From assembly GCA_905221605.1 (NCBI GenBank), contig CAJNDS010002184.1, positions 1 to 15,000 of the forward strand: a DNA stretch of 15,000 nucleotides, given 5' to 3'. Each line of letters starts with the position of its first letter. Position 1 is the first letter of the stretch. Of this stretch, positions 1 through 6,459 are shown one piece after another. The translations under genes were made by a program, and so were the position numbers. The notes under the pieces are model-generated. The model was not told the DNA's origin, searched no databases, and saw only the letters and a program-made list of their open reading frames with translations. The stretch is from Symbiodinium natans. Its lineage: Eukaryota > Sar > Dinophyceae > Suessiales > Symbiodiniaceae.

Positions 1-66
1 GACGACGCACGACGACGACGACGACGACGACGACGACCACGACGCACGACGACGACGACGACGACG
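1..66. repeat. CGA/GAC triplet array, cut by window edge
   Basis: Nearly pure (CGA)n interrupted twice by a GCACGA step and once by CCACGA. It runs off the left edge of the window. A second array with the same kind of interruptions precedes the next 679-bp body, so the array is the left part of a tandem unit rather than an independent microsatellite. Confidence 0.95.
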
Positions 67-332
67 ACCTGGTAATGCCAGGTAATGCGCTTTGTAATGC
101 CATAAAACAAGGCACGCTCGTAATATCCTGGTAATGCCAGGTGATGCGCTCATCTTGGAAGTGAAGCAAAAGTCCTGTTTAATATTTTAGCTTTGTAATG
201 CCACAAAACAAAGCACGATTGAAAACAATGAAAGCATGCAATGAAAGCATGCAACAACATGGCAAATGATCAACACCTGAACTCAACGGTTCAAGCGGTC
301 AACAATGCTTCGACATTTTCGGCCACCCAGCA

Positions 333-357
333 CCCTAAATTTTCCGGAAATTTAGGG
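333..357. repeat. Palindrome P1 with telomere-heptamer arms
   Basis: The perfect 10-bp arms CCCTAAATTT and AAATTTAGGG flank a TCCGG centre. The outer seven bases of each arm are the telomere heptamers CCCTAAA and TTTAGGG. It is repeated unchanged at 1064-1088. Confidence 0.9.
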
Positions 358-400
358 AGCTGGGCCGTGGCTTCTGAACATGATCAGGCTGCATCCGTTT

Positions 401-449
401 CCTAAATTTCCTGAAAATTTTGGGTGTGTAAATTTTCGGAAAATTTAGG
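401..449. repeat. Palindrome P2, 20-bp hairpin
   Basis: Positions 401-420 pair with 430-449 at 18 of 20 places around a 9-base loop (421-429). It is the longest inverted repeat in the unit. Copy 2 (1132-1180) keeps both arms unchanged and differs only by one base in the loop. Confidence 0.9.
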
Positions 450-592
450 AAAGCGATGAAGCAAATTTTCCGGAAATTTAGGGACCCAGGCTTCGGGCTA
501 CCCGGAACCAGAAATTTTCCAGAAATTTAGGGGAACGAATCCGGCTTGCGGCCGTCGAAGAGGCCCAGCCTTTCAAAGGGCACAGCCCAAGC

Positions 593-617
593 CCCAAAAT
601 TTCCCGGAAATTTTGGG
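593..617. repeat. Palindrome P5
   Basis: The perfect arms CCCAAAATTT and AAATTTTGGG surround a CCCGG centre. It has the same design as P1 with one base of the arm changed, so the two look like products of one ancestral palindrome. The copy in the second unit is at 1324-1348. Confidence 0.9.
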
Positions 618-722
618 TCCCGGGTAGGCCAAAGCGGCTTGCTCGCCGGGGTCCAGAAATTTCCGGAAAATTTTGGGGCTGCGGCACTCCGAGGCGTGAC
701 GCACCGCATAGGGCTGGTTTGA

Positions 723-738
723 CCGTAGCGTTTTATAG
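723..738 (-). promoter_or_regulatory. Boundary motif with TATAAAA on minus strand (copy 1)
   Basis: CCGTAGCGTTTTATAG marks the right end of the palindrome-bearing body. On the minus strand it reads CTATAAAACGCTACGG, a canonical-looking TATA box pointing leftward into the palindromes. The same motif is at 1454-1469, and with one base changed at 3056-3071. Sequence conservation is seen; promoter function is only inferred. Published work on dinoflagellates reports TTTT-type core elements rather than TATA boxes, which weakens the promoter reading if that is the host. Confidence 0.3.
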
Positions 739-743
739 AGTAG

Positions 744-745
<2 letters not shown>

Positions 746-778
<33 letters not shown>

Positions 779-797
779 ACGACGACGACGCACGACG
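746..797. repeat. CGA/GAC triplet array between the two bodies
   Basis: A (CGA)n run with two GCACGA interruptions joins the end of body 1 to the start of body 2. It shows that the tandem unit consists of array plus body. Confidence 0.95.
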
Positions 798-1476
798 ACC
801 TGGTAATGCCAGGTAATGCGCTTTGTAATGCCATAAAACAAAGCACGCTCGTAATATCCTGGTAATGCCAGGTGATGCGCTCATCTTGGAAGTGAAGTAA
901 AAGTCCTGTTTAATATTTTAGCTCTGTAATGCCACAAAACAAAGCACGATTGAAAACAATGAAAGCATGCAATGAAAGCATGCAGCAACATGGCAAATGA
1001 TCAACACCCGAACTCAACGGTTCAAGCGGTCAACAATGCTTCGTCATTTTCGGCCACCCAGCACCCTAAATTTTCCGGAAATTTAGGGAGCTGGGCCGTG
1101 GCTTCTGAACATGATCAGGCTGCATCCGTTTCCTAAATTTCCTGAAAATTTTGCGTGTGTAAATTTTCGGAAAATTTAGGAAAGCGATGAAGCAAATTTT
1201 CCGGAAATTTAGGGACCGAGGCTTCGGGCTACCCGGAACCAGAAATTTTCCAGAAATTTAGGGGAGCGAATCCGGCTTGCGGCCGTCGAAGAGGCCCAGC
1301 CTTTCAAAGGGCACAGCCCAAGCCCCAAAATTTCCCGGAAATTTTGGGTCCCGGGTAGGCCAAAGCGGCTTGCTCGCCGGGGTCCAGAAATTTCCGGAAA
1401 ATTTTGGGGCTGCGGCACTCCGAGGCGTGACGCACCGCATAGGGCTGGTTTGACCGTAGCGTTTTATAGAGTAGAT
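798..1476. repeat. 731-bp tandem unit, body copy 2 (679 bp)
   Basis: Second copy of 67-745, with no net insertion or deletion. The six palindromes lie at 1064-1088, 1132-1180, 1194-1214, 1243-1264, 1324-1348 and 1384-1409, and the boundary motif at 1454-1469. Where copy 1 runs into another CGA array, copy 2 runs into the A-rich block, which fixes the right edge of the body at 745/1476. Confidence 0.95.
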
Positions 1477-1920
1477 AAATGAAATTCAACATCCAAATGT
1501 TATGTACGCCTAGCAAATGAAAGGGAATCCTCATCCATAAAAGAAAGATGACTTTCGGATTCTCCAAGATGCCTCGACATACTTAAAAATCCGTCATCTC
1601 CTCCAATTGCAAATCATCCCATAATGACGAAAAAAGAATAAGAAAACTCGAAGATTCCTAAATACAAAGAATCAAAAATGAGACGAACCGCCGATTCAAA
1701 AAATATTCTGATGAGAAGAAATATGATTTCAACCTCCTCCAATAATATCCATCGTATTCAAAAAATAGATTCGATCCATGATCTTGCACGAAGGACATCC
1801 TACAAAGAATTCGAATGAAAAAAAAATCATAAGTCGTTCTTATAGATCCAAGAACATTGTGATGGAATCAAGATGTTGGATTTCGATGGTCCTATAGAAT
1901 CCCCTCTATGAATCGAAATT
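1477..1920. other. A-rich block, no gene seen
   Basis: The base composition drops sharply exactly at the end of body copy 2. The block is A-rich on the + strand, with many GATTC/GAATC words and a repeated ATTCAAAAAATA (1694-1705, 1756-1767). Open frames on both strands are short. I do not recognise it as organellar DNA. It may be the native right flank of the repeat family, since an AT-rich block also follows the third family member at 3072. Confidence 0.7.
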
Positions 1921-1954
1921 CAAATAATCCAATCATTCCTGAAAAGAAGACCCA

Positions 1955-2440
1955 AAACCACGGACCACCACCACGAGACCACCACCACGAGACCACCACC
2001 ACAAGACCACCACGACGAGACCACCACCACGACCACCAACACAACCACCCGCACGGACCCCCGCCACGGACCACCACCACGGACCAACCACCACGGACCA
2101 CCACCACGGGACCACCACCACGGGACCACCACCACGGGACTACCACCACGAGACAACCACCACAGGACCACCACCACGGAACCACCGCCACGAGACCACC
2201 AGCGCGGACCACCGCCACGGACCACCGCGGCCACCACCATGGGGCCACCACCACAGGACCACCACGACGGCCACCAGGGACCACCACCACCACCGCCACC
2301 ACCACCACCACGACAGACCACCACTACCAAAGGAGCACCACCACCACGGGACCACCTCCACGCTGTGGGACCACCACGACGAACACCACGGGACCACGGA
2401 CCACCACCACGGGACTACCACCACGGACATTCGGGAAAAC
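1955..2440. repeat. C/A-rich minisatellite (CCACCACCACGGGA-like)
   Basis: Irregular 12-14 base units of the type ACCACCACCACGGG run for nearly 500 bases with very little T on the + strand. The minus strand is therefore G/T-rich with dense GGTGGTGG. Long frames stay open on both strands; one + frame is open over 231 codons (1908-2603) and would give a His/Thr/Pro/Arg-rich protein. I read these as by-products of a stop-free repeat, not as genes, because several frames are open at once and the composition follows the repeat. Confidence 0.9.
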
Positions 2441-2645
2441 CCTCCAAAACCCCAACCTTTCAGCCCCAACCCCTCAGCACCCCAAAACCACCCACCCCCC
2501 ACCACACCCGACAGAACCCAAACCATTACAGCAAAAGCAAAAAACAAAACCCCCCCAAAACACGACAAAACTCCGGACACAAACCCTATACAATTTCTAT
2601 TAAACCCCAAAACCCTACACCGTAAAGCGTAAAACCCTGAACCCG
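2441..2645. repeat. C-rich degenerate telomere-like block
   Basis: C- and A-rich sequence with words such as AACCCTA, AAACCCCAAAACCCTA and AAAACCCTGAACCC, particularly at 2580-2645. It is in CCCTAAA orientation and heavily mutated compared with 5198-5255. Confidence 0.6.
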
Positions 2646-3071
2646 GGGGATCCCGAAAATTCCCGGAAAATTCCTAGGATTTTTCGAGAGCTGTTGCTGA
2701 TATGTGATCGTGAGGCCGAACCCCCTTGAACAGCTGGCGGGCGGCGACCATCATCGGAACTACCCTGGAACAAGAGATTTCCTTGAAGATTTCCTTGCAC
2801 CGACGTCATCACTGTTGCGCTGGAACCTTAAATCCAATCCGGCAAGCCCAAACCTCAATCCGGACAATTCCTAAAATTCCGGGAATTTTCAGCTCCGGGT
2901 GATTCTCAAAATTGCCAGGATTTTTAGACAAAAAGTGCTAAAATTCCCGGAATTTTCAGGATCCCCCTGCAAGGCCCTCCCAACCAGCCAAATGGACCCG
3001 AAGAGGAGGCGGGGCATCCGACGGGGCGGCCGCAGAGCGAAAATAGGGGTCGAGCCCGTAGCCTTTTATAG
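2645..3071. repeat. Third, diverged member of the palindrome family
   Basis: It contains a doubled GAAAATTCC word (2655-2675) and two palindromes with arms AAAATTCC and GGAATTTT at 2873-2889 and 2940-2956. A GC-rich box follows, then ATAGGG, a seven-base gap and CCGTAGCCTTTTATAG (3056-3071). The 731-bp units end with the same order of parts: palindromes, GC-rich box, ATAGGG, a nine-base gap, CCGTAGCGTTTTATAG. The interior is otherwise too diverged for me to align by eye, and the left edge is uncertain. Confidence 0.6.
3056..3071 (-). promoter_or_regulatory. Boundary motif with TATAAAA on minus strand (third member)
   Basis: CCGTAGCCTTTTATAG reads CTATAAAAGGCTACGG on the minus strand. It matches 15 of 16 bases of the motif at 723-738 and sits at the sharp junction between GC-rich DNA on the left and the AT-rich block on the right. 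A promoter role is inferred from the TATA-like core only. Confidence 0.3.
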
Positions 3072-3590
3072 GGATATCAAATCATATATCTCCCAATGCC
3101 TCATATAAATGAAATAAATCATAAAAAAAATAGAAAATATTCATCTTACCACACCTTCAAATTTAGGAAAAATTTAAGAAAGAATCTGATTTTATCTTCA
3201 AATAGAATATAATCAATCAAAGACTGATTAATTATGATTTTATCATTATTATTTTCGACGTACCAATGAAAATCTTAAGTTCGAAACCTAAGAATTAGAA
3301 TTTAGAAATTAGATTTAATATTTGAATAAACAAGATGAGAATATAAGCTAATTTAATATCCTATCATATCTCAGATAATTCATATATCTTGCCATATCTC
3401 AGATAGATACGAACCAATCAATATTCGATAATAAATCATATATCTTTTCATATCTCATTCATCTTTCTATACCTCATATAGAAATAAGAAATCAGAAATA
3501 AAAAATCATACATCTTGCAATACCTCACACAAATACCAATAAATCCCAATCAATAAATCGTTCATCTTGCCATAACCTCCTTGGAGAGAC
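3072..3590. repeat. AT-rich block with dispersed 30-bp motif
   Basis: Very AT-rich DNA without a convincing frame. Degenerate copies of a motif resembling AATCATATATCTTGCCATA followed by CCTCATATA start near 3080, 3139, 3377, 3434, 3457, 3504 and 3556, separated by unrelated A/T-rich spacers. CATATCTCAGATA is exactly repeated at 3365 and 3393. The block ends abruptly near 3580, where GC-rich unique sequence returns. Confidence 0.7.
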
Positions 3591-3814
3591 CAGAGATACA
3601 GCGACGTCGGCTGCAGACGATGCTCGTAGTGGTGATGATGGTAGGTTGTTCCCTAGGATCTTGTTTGAGGCCGAAACTAAAGCGGTAGAGAATGCGAGAT
3701 CGTCGGACGGAAGTGGGCTGCAGAGTGAAAGCAATGGAGTCGACCCAACATTGGATGCACTGTTGAACCTCGAGTCAATGCCTTGAGACACCTGCGTAGA
3801 GGCAGCTCCAGAGG

Positions 3815-4170
3815 TTGAAAGGGTTTACGTGTTCAGGGTTAAGGTTCAGAAGGTTGGGGTTTGCACAGATACTGAAGTGTTGGGTTGTGGGGTCGAAGGC
3901 GTTCTGGGTGTTGGCTTCAGAGGCTTGGATATTTGAGGTTCAGGGTTTGGGGGCTGGGGCCTTCGGGCTTGAGGGTTGAAAAGGCTAAACTTGCACAGGT
4001 TTACAGGGTGCAAAGGGGGTTTAAGGTTCCGGTTTTGCATGGGTTTGACTCTTGAGGGTTTCGGGGTTGTAGCCAGGTTTGTGGGCTTCGGGTTCAGGGG
4101 CTTGACGCATGTTTAAGTGGGACTTCTAGAGGGCTTCAGAGTTTTCGGGTCTAGGATACGGGGTTTGGGT
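3815..4170. repeat. G-rich degenerate telomere-like block
   Basis: About 350 bases in TTTAGGG orientation built from words such as GGGTTTA, GGGTTCAGGG, GGGTTTGG and GGCTTCGGG. Spacing is irregular. The frames that span it give Gly/Phe/Arg/Val-rich low-complexity products and are not taken as genes. Confidence 0.65.
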
Positions 4171-4262
4171 GTAGCGGCCGCTAGCTCGCACAGCGGTTTC
4201 AGGCACACTCCTTACCCTCATAATCACGGCCTATGACTCCTGGGATCGGAAAGAAGAAGGGC

Positions 4263-4315
4263 CATTGAACCTAAGCCCTAAACCAACCCAATACCCTAGA
4301 CTACACCCTGAACAC
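4263..4315. repeat. C-rich degenerate telomere-like block
   Basis: Short block in CCCTAAA orientation (AAGCCCTAAACC, ATACCCTAGA, ACACCCTGAAC). Confidence 0.55.
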
Positions 4316-4351
4316 TCTCCTCGCCGCAAGCGCCGAACACCATGTTGCTCA

Positions 4352-4405
4352 TCCCCTCCCAAATTTCGGAAGTCCACGCCGCTTGTCCCCTCCCAAATTT
4401 CAGAA
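4352..4405. repeat. 34-bp direct duplication, TCCCCTCCCAAATTTC
   Basis: TCCCCTCCCAAATTTC followed by G/A and GAA occurs at 4352-4371 and again at 4386-4405. The word resembles one arm and the centre of the palindromes at 593-617, so this may be a degraded fragment of the same family. Confidence 0.7.
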
Positions 4406-4624
4406 TTGTTGTTGACCAGACTTCCGATTCCAAGGCCAAGCCAGATTTAAGGTTTTGGGGACCATTGGGGTTAGATAGGTACAGCCCGAACAACCCCAAG
4501 GATTCCGCTTCAAAATAACCCCCAAACCCGGGCCTGTGGGCGGAATTGCTCCACGATCTCGTCCAGAGGCCGCAGAGGGGGGAGCGGTCTTCGCCATCCT
4601 CCGGAAAGCCCCGAAAGTCAGTTA

Positions 4625-4710
4625 CGTGTTGTTAGGGTTAAGGGGTGAAGGGCTAGCTCTTTGAGGTTGACCCAGCTACGGGCTGAAGGGCTTGGGTTTC
4701 AGAGTTTAAG
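4625..4710. repeat. G-rich degenerate telomere-like block
   Basis: TTTAGGG-orientation words (GTTAGGGTTAAGGGG, GGGCTTGGGTTTCAG) in a short stretch that opposes the C-rich block at 4263-4315. Confidence 0.5.
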
Positions 4711-4743
4711 GTCAAAGTCAAGGCCAGCTCCGTGAAGAACACA

Positions 4744-5060
4744 CCCCAAAGGCTTCATGAAACTTCCTTCGTGCCGGTCCTCTGCGGACGAATCCGCAGA
4801 GGTTCAAGCCTGCAGTATGTTCATGTCCGCTGGGTTTTGCTGAATGCCCATTCCGTCAGCAGACCGTGCCTATGGCGGCAACCCGGATGAAAGCTAACAG
4901 TCGCAGCAGTTGTCAGTGAGCCCAATAGTACCTTCGCACCCGAGATCTCCAATTTGGGTTGCCTCGCTGCGCAGGCTCAGGCCGAGGCGGGTCGCATAGC
5001 GTTAAAATTGCGCACCAAAGGATTCATGAAACCTCCCACCAGTCCTCTTGCCCTGCTGCA
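4744..5060. repeat. Diverged direct repeat pair around TTCATGAAAC
   Basis: The stretch from 4744 (CCAAAGG, TTCATGAAAC, TCC, then GTCCTCT) is mirrored from about 5013 with a few substitutions and a three-base gap. Past GTCCTCT the first copy carries the hairpin at 4779-4802, which the second lacks. Similarity fades after a shared CTGCAGT word. Confidence 0.5.
4779..4802. repeat. Perfect 10-bp hairpin, 4-base loop
   Basis: CCTCTGCGGA, loop CGAA, TCCGCAGAGG. The pairing is perfect. It lies in the first of two diverged direct repeats and looks inserted relative to the second. Confidence 0.9.
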
Positions 5061-5190
5061 GTGATCCTGGATGTGTACGACATGGCTTTCCCCAGGCTTC
5101 GCTCGCGCAAAGCAGTGCGCAAAGAGAACCGAAGTAACAAGCCCTTTTTGACGACAGCTTAGACTCAGTCGGAAGAGCAAGGGTTAAGAT
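4810..5190. other. No gene recognised
   Basis: Apart from the second copy of the diverged repeat near 5013-5060, I see only short overlapping frames on both strands, no recognisable motif and no strong repeat. GCGCAAAG is doubled near 5105-5130. Confidence 0.6.
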
Positions 5191-5197
5191 GTGTCAA

Positions 5198-5255
5198 CCC
5201 TAAACCCTAAACCCTAAACCCTAAGGCCCTAAACCCTAAACCCTAAACCCTCAAA
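5198..5255. repeat. Interstitial telomere array (CCCTAAA)n
   Basis: Eight tandem heptamer units: six perfect CCCTAAA, one CCCTAAGG variant in the middle and a terminal CCCTCAAA. This is the cleanest telomere sequence in the window and the main evidence that the host uses the TTTAGGG heptamer. Confidence 0.9.
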
Positions 5256-5356
5256 CAGCCCCCTAAGAGTTCTCAGGTGCCTTCTTTCAGGCGGTTCTCG
5301 ATCCAGAGCATGGCGGAAGCAACCCGGGGCGTGGAAGACCAAAATGCTTCATTGCG

Positions 5357-5446
5357 TTGGGGTTTGGGATTTGGGGTTTAGGGTTTGGGGTTTTGGGTTT
5401 CGGGTTTAGGGTTTGGGGTTTGGGGTTGAAAGTTTAGGGTTTGGAC
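5357..5446. repeat. G-strand telomere-like array (TTTGGGG/TTTAGGG)
   Basis: About 90 bases of GGGTTT repeats mixing TTTAGGG, TTTGGGG, TTTTGGG and TTTCGGG. It faces the C-strand array about 100 bases to its left, so the pair has the orientation of the two ends of a linear molecule. It is dense in GGG runs and could form G-quadruplexes on the + strand. Confidence 0.85.
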
Positions 5447-5514
5447 TGTAAACGTTGGAATACTCTCATCTACACGGCGCATGACAGGAATTTCATTGCC
5501 ACATAGCCCTTGTT

Positions 5515-5605
5515 GACTAAACCTTTCGTCTAGACCCTATAAACCCTGAACCTGGTAGACACTAAAACCTCTAACCCCGGAAGCCAAAACACCAGGCTAA
5601 AACTC
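5515..5605. repeat. C-rich degenerate telomere-like block
   Basis: Words such as GACCCTATAAACCCTGAACC and CACTAAAACCTCTAACCCC lead directly into the 38-bp minisatellite. Confidence 0.55.
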
Positions 5606-5607
5606 TT

Positions 5608-6053
5608 ATGCTCCAGCTCGGCTTGCCTGTTTCTCTGCTCTCATTATGCTCCAGCTCGGCTTGCCTGTTTCTCCGCTCTCATTATGCTCCAGCTCGGCTT
5701 GCCTGTTCTCTGCTCTCATTATGCTCCAGCTCGGCTTGCCTGTTTCTCTGCTCTCATTATGCTCCAGCTCGGCTTGCCTGTTTCTCTGCTCTCATTATGC
5801 TCCAGCTCGGCTTGCCTGTTTCTCTGCTCTCATTATGCTCCAGCTCGGCTTGCATGTTTCTCTGCTCTCATTATGCTCCAGCTCGGCTTGCCTGTTTCTC
5901 TGCTCTCATTATGCTCCAGCTCGGCTTGCCTGTTTCTCTGCTCTCATTATGCTCCAGCTCGGCTTGCCTGTTTCTCTGCTCTCACTATGCTCCAGCTCGG
6001 CTTGCCTGTTTCTCTGATTTTCTCTGCTTTCACTATGCTCCAGCTCGGCTTGC
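5608..6053. repeat. 38-bp minisatellite, 12 copies
   Basis: Units begin ATGCTCCAGCTCGGCTTGCC and end TGTTTCTCTGCTCTCATT. They start at 5608, 5646, 5684, 5721, 5759, 5797, 5835, 5873, 5911, 5949, 5987 and 6035. The third unit is one base short, the eleventh carries a 10-base insertion and the last is truncated; otherwise the units are almost identical. The unit has no stop in any forward frame. Since 38 is not a multiple of three, all three + frames read through the same peptide in rotation (MLQLGLP, CSHYAPARLACF and LSLCSSSACLF themes). The long + frames here are consequences of this, not evidence of a gene. Confidence 0.95.
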
Positions 6054-6067
6054 CCGAAGCACGAAAC

Positions 6068-6150
6068 TGTCCAAGCCCTCCAAACCCTGAGCCCTAGCGG
6101 TTTGGAGGGTTAGGGATCTAAACCTGGACCCTTAAAACCCTGACACCCTA
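6068..6150. repeat. C-rich telomere-like block with inverted G-strand insert
   Basis: CCCTAAA-like words (AAGCCCTCC, AAACCCTGAGCCCTA) are interrupted by GGTTTGGAGGGTTAGGG in the opposite orientation, then resume (CTTAAAACCCTGACACCCTA). Confidence 0.6.
6076..6109. repeat. Perfect 11-bp inverted repeat, 12-base loop
   Basis: CCCTCCAAACC pairs perfectly with GGTTTGGAGGG. One more G-T and one A-T pair can extend it. The arms consist of telomere-like sequence in opposite orientation. Confidence 0.9.
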
Positions 6151-6289
6151 GTGAGGTTTCCTGGCCAAGGTGGGCAGGGAATGCGGCACTCTCCCTCAAG
6201 CCCTTCAACTGTCAAAGCCTCAAGCCATTGAGACTGGGAACATGCAGGCCCTTAGTCCCTGGATAGATCCTTAGCTTTGTAGCGGTAAA

Positions 6290-6412
6290 CGCTGAGACTA
6301 AAACCCCCAAACCGGAAGTAAACCTACCCAAGCCCTCAACCCTAACTCCCAAAAGGAAGCCCTGTTGCGAACGTTCGCCCTAAACCCTCAGCGCAAGCAC
6401 CCAGGTCTTCCA
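6290..6412. repeat. C-rich degenerate telomere-like block
   Basis: CCCTAAA-orientation words (AGACTAAAACCCCCAAACC, AGCCCTCAACCCTAACTCCC, GCCCTAAACCCTCAG) separated by unrelated sequence. Confidence 0.55.
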
Positions 6413-6459
6413 CATTCAAGCCCCCAAATCAGTTTTTTGTTTTTGAGGGCGGGCGGGCG

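Larger units (their letters stand above)
67..745. repeat. 731-bp tandem unit, body copy 1 (679 bp)
   Basis: This segment aligns without net gaps to 798-1476 at an offset of 731. I count nine single-base differences (about 98.7% identity), all between 111 and 535; the last 210 bases are identical. Inside are two copies of a CCTGGTAATGCCAGG word (68-82, 127-141), two CTTTGTAATGCC words (90, 191), a doubled 13-mer around 226-252, and six AT-armed palindromes (333-357, 401-449, 463-483, 512-533, 593-617, 653-678). The body ends in a GC-rich box followed by CCGTAGCGTTTTATAG (723-738). Open frames inside it repeat identically in copy 2 and resemble no protein I know. The unit could be a satellite, a spacer repeat or a non-autonomous mobile element. 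Confidence 0.95.

Noticed and set aside
723-738. Resemblance of CCGTAGC(C)-TTTT at the element boundary to the start of the dinoflagellate spliced leader (CCGTAGCCATTTTGGCTCAAG from published work)
   Set aside because: Only the first seven or eight bases and a T-run agree; the GGCTCAAG end and a following donor site are missing in all three copies. It is too short to call a relict leader.
1-797. CRISPR-like array of repeats and spacers
   Set aside because: The recurring elements are palindromes of different sequence at irregular spacing, and the direct repeats are a single 731-bp duplication. There are no uniform spacers and the context is eukaryotic.
1706-1722. Hammerhead ribozyme core (CTGATGAG followed by GAAA-like)
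   Set aside because: No room for stem II, and no matching stems I and III or cleavage triplet nearby.
1477-1920. Organelle-derived insertion, because of the AT-rich composition
   Set aside because: I could translate no organellar protein and recognised no rRNA or tRNA. AT content alone is not enough.
1908-2603. 231-codon + frame as a His/Thr/Pro-rich protein gene
   Set aside because: It starts in the A-rich block and runs through a minisatellite whose other frames, on both strands, are also open for long stretches. The composition is dictated by the repeat.
5198-5446. Ancient chromosome end-to-end fusion site
   Set aside because: A head-to-head fusion would put TTTAGGG left of CCCTAAA; the order here is the opposite.
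5608-6097. Three overlapping ATG-started frames as a secreted Leu/Cys-rich repeat protein
   Set aside because: All three frames of the 38-bp unit are stop-free by composition, so length carries no coding evidence.
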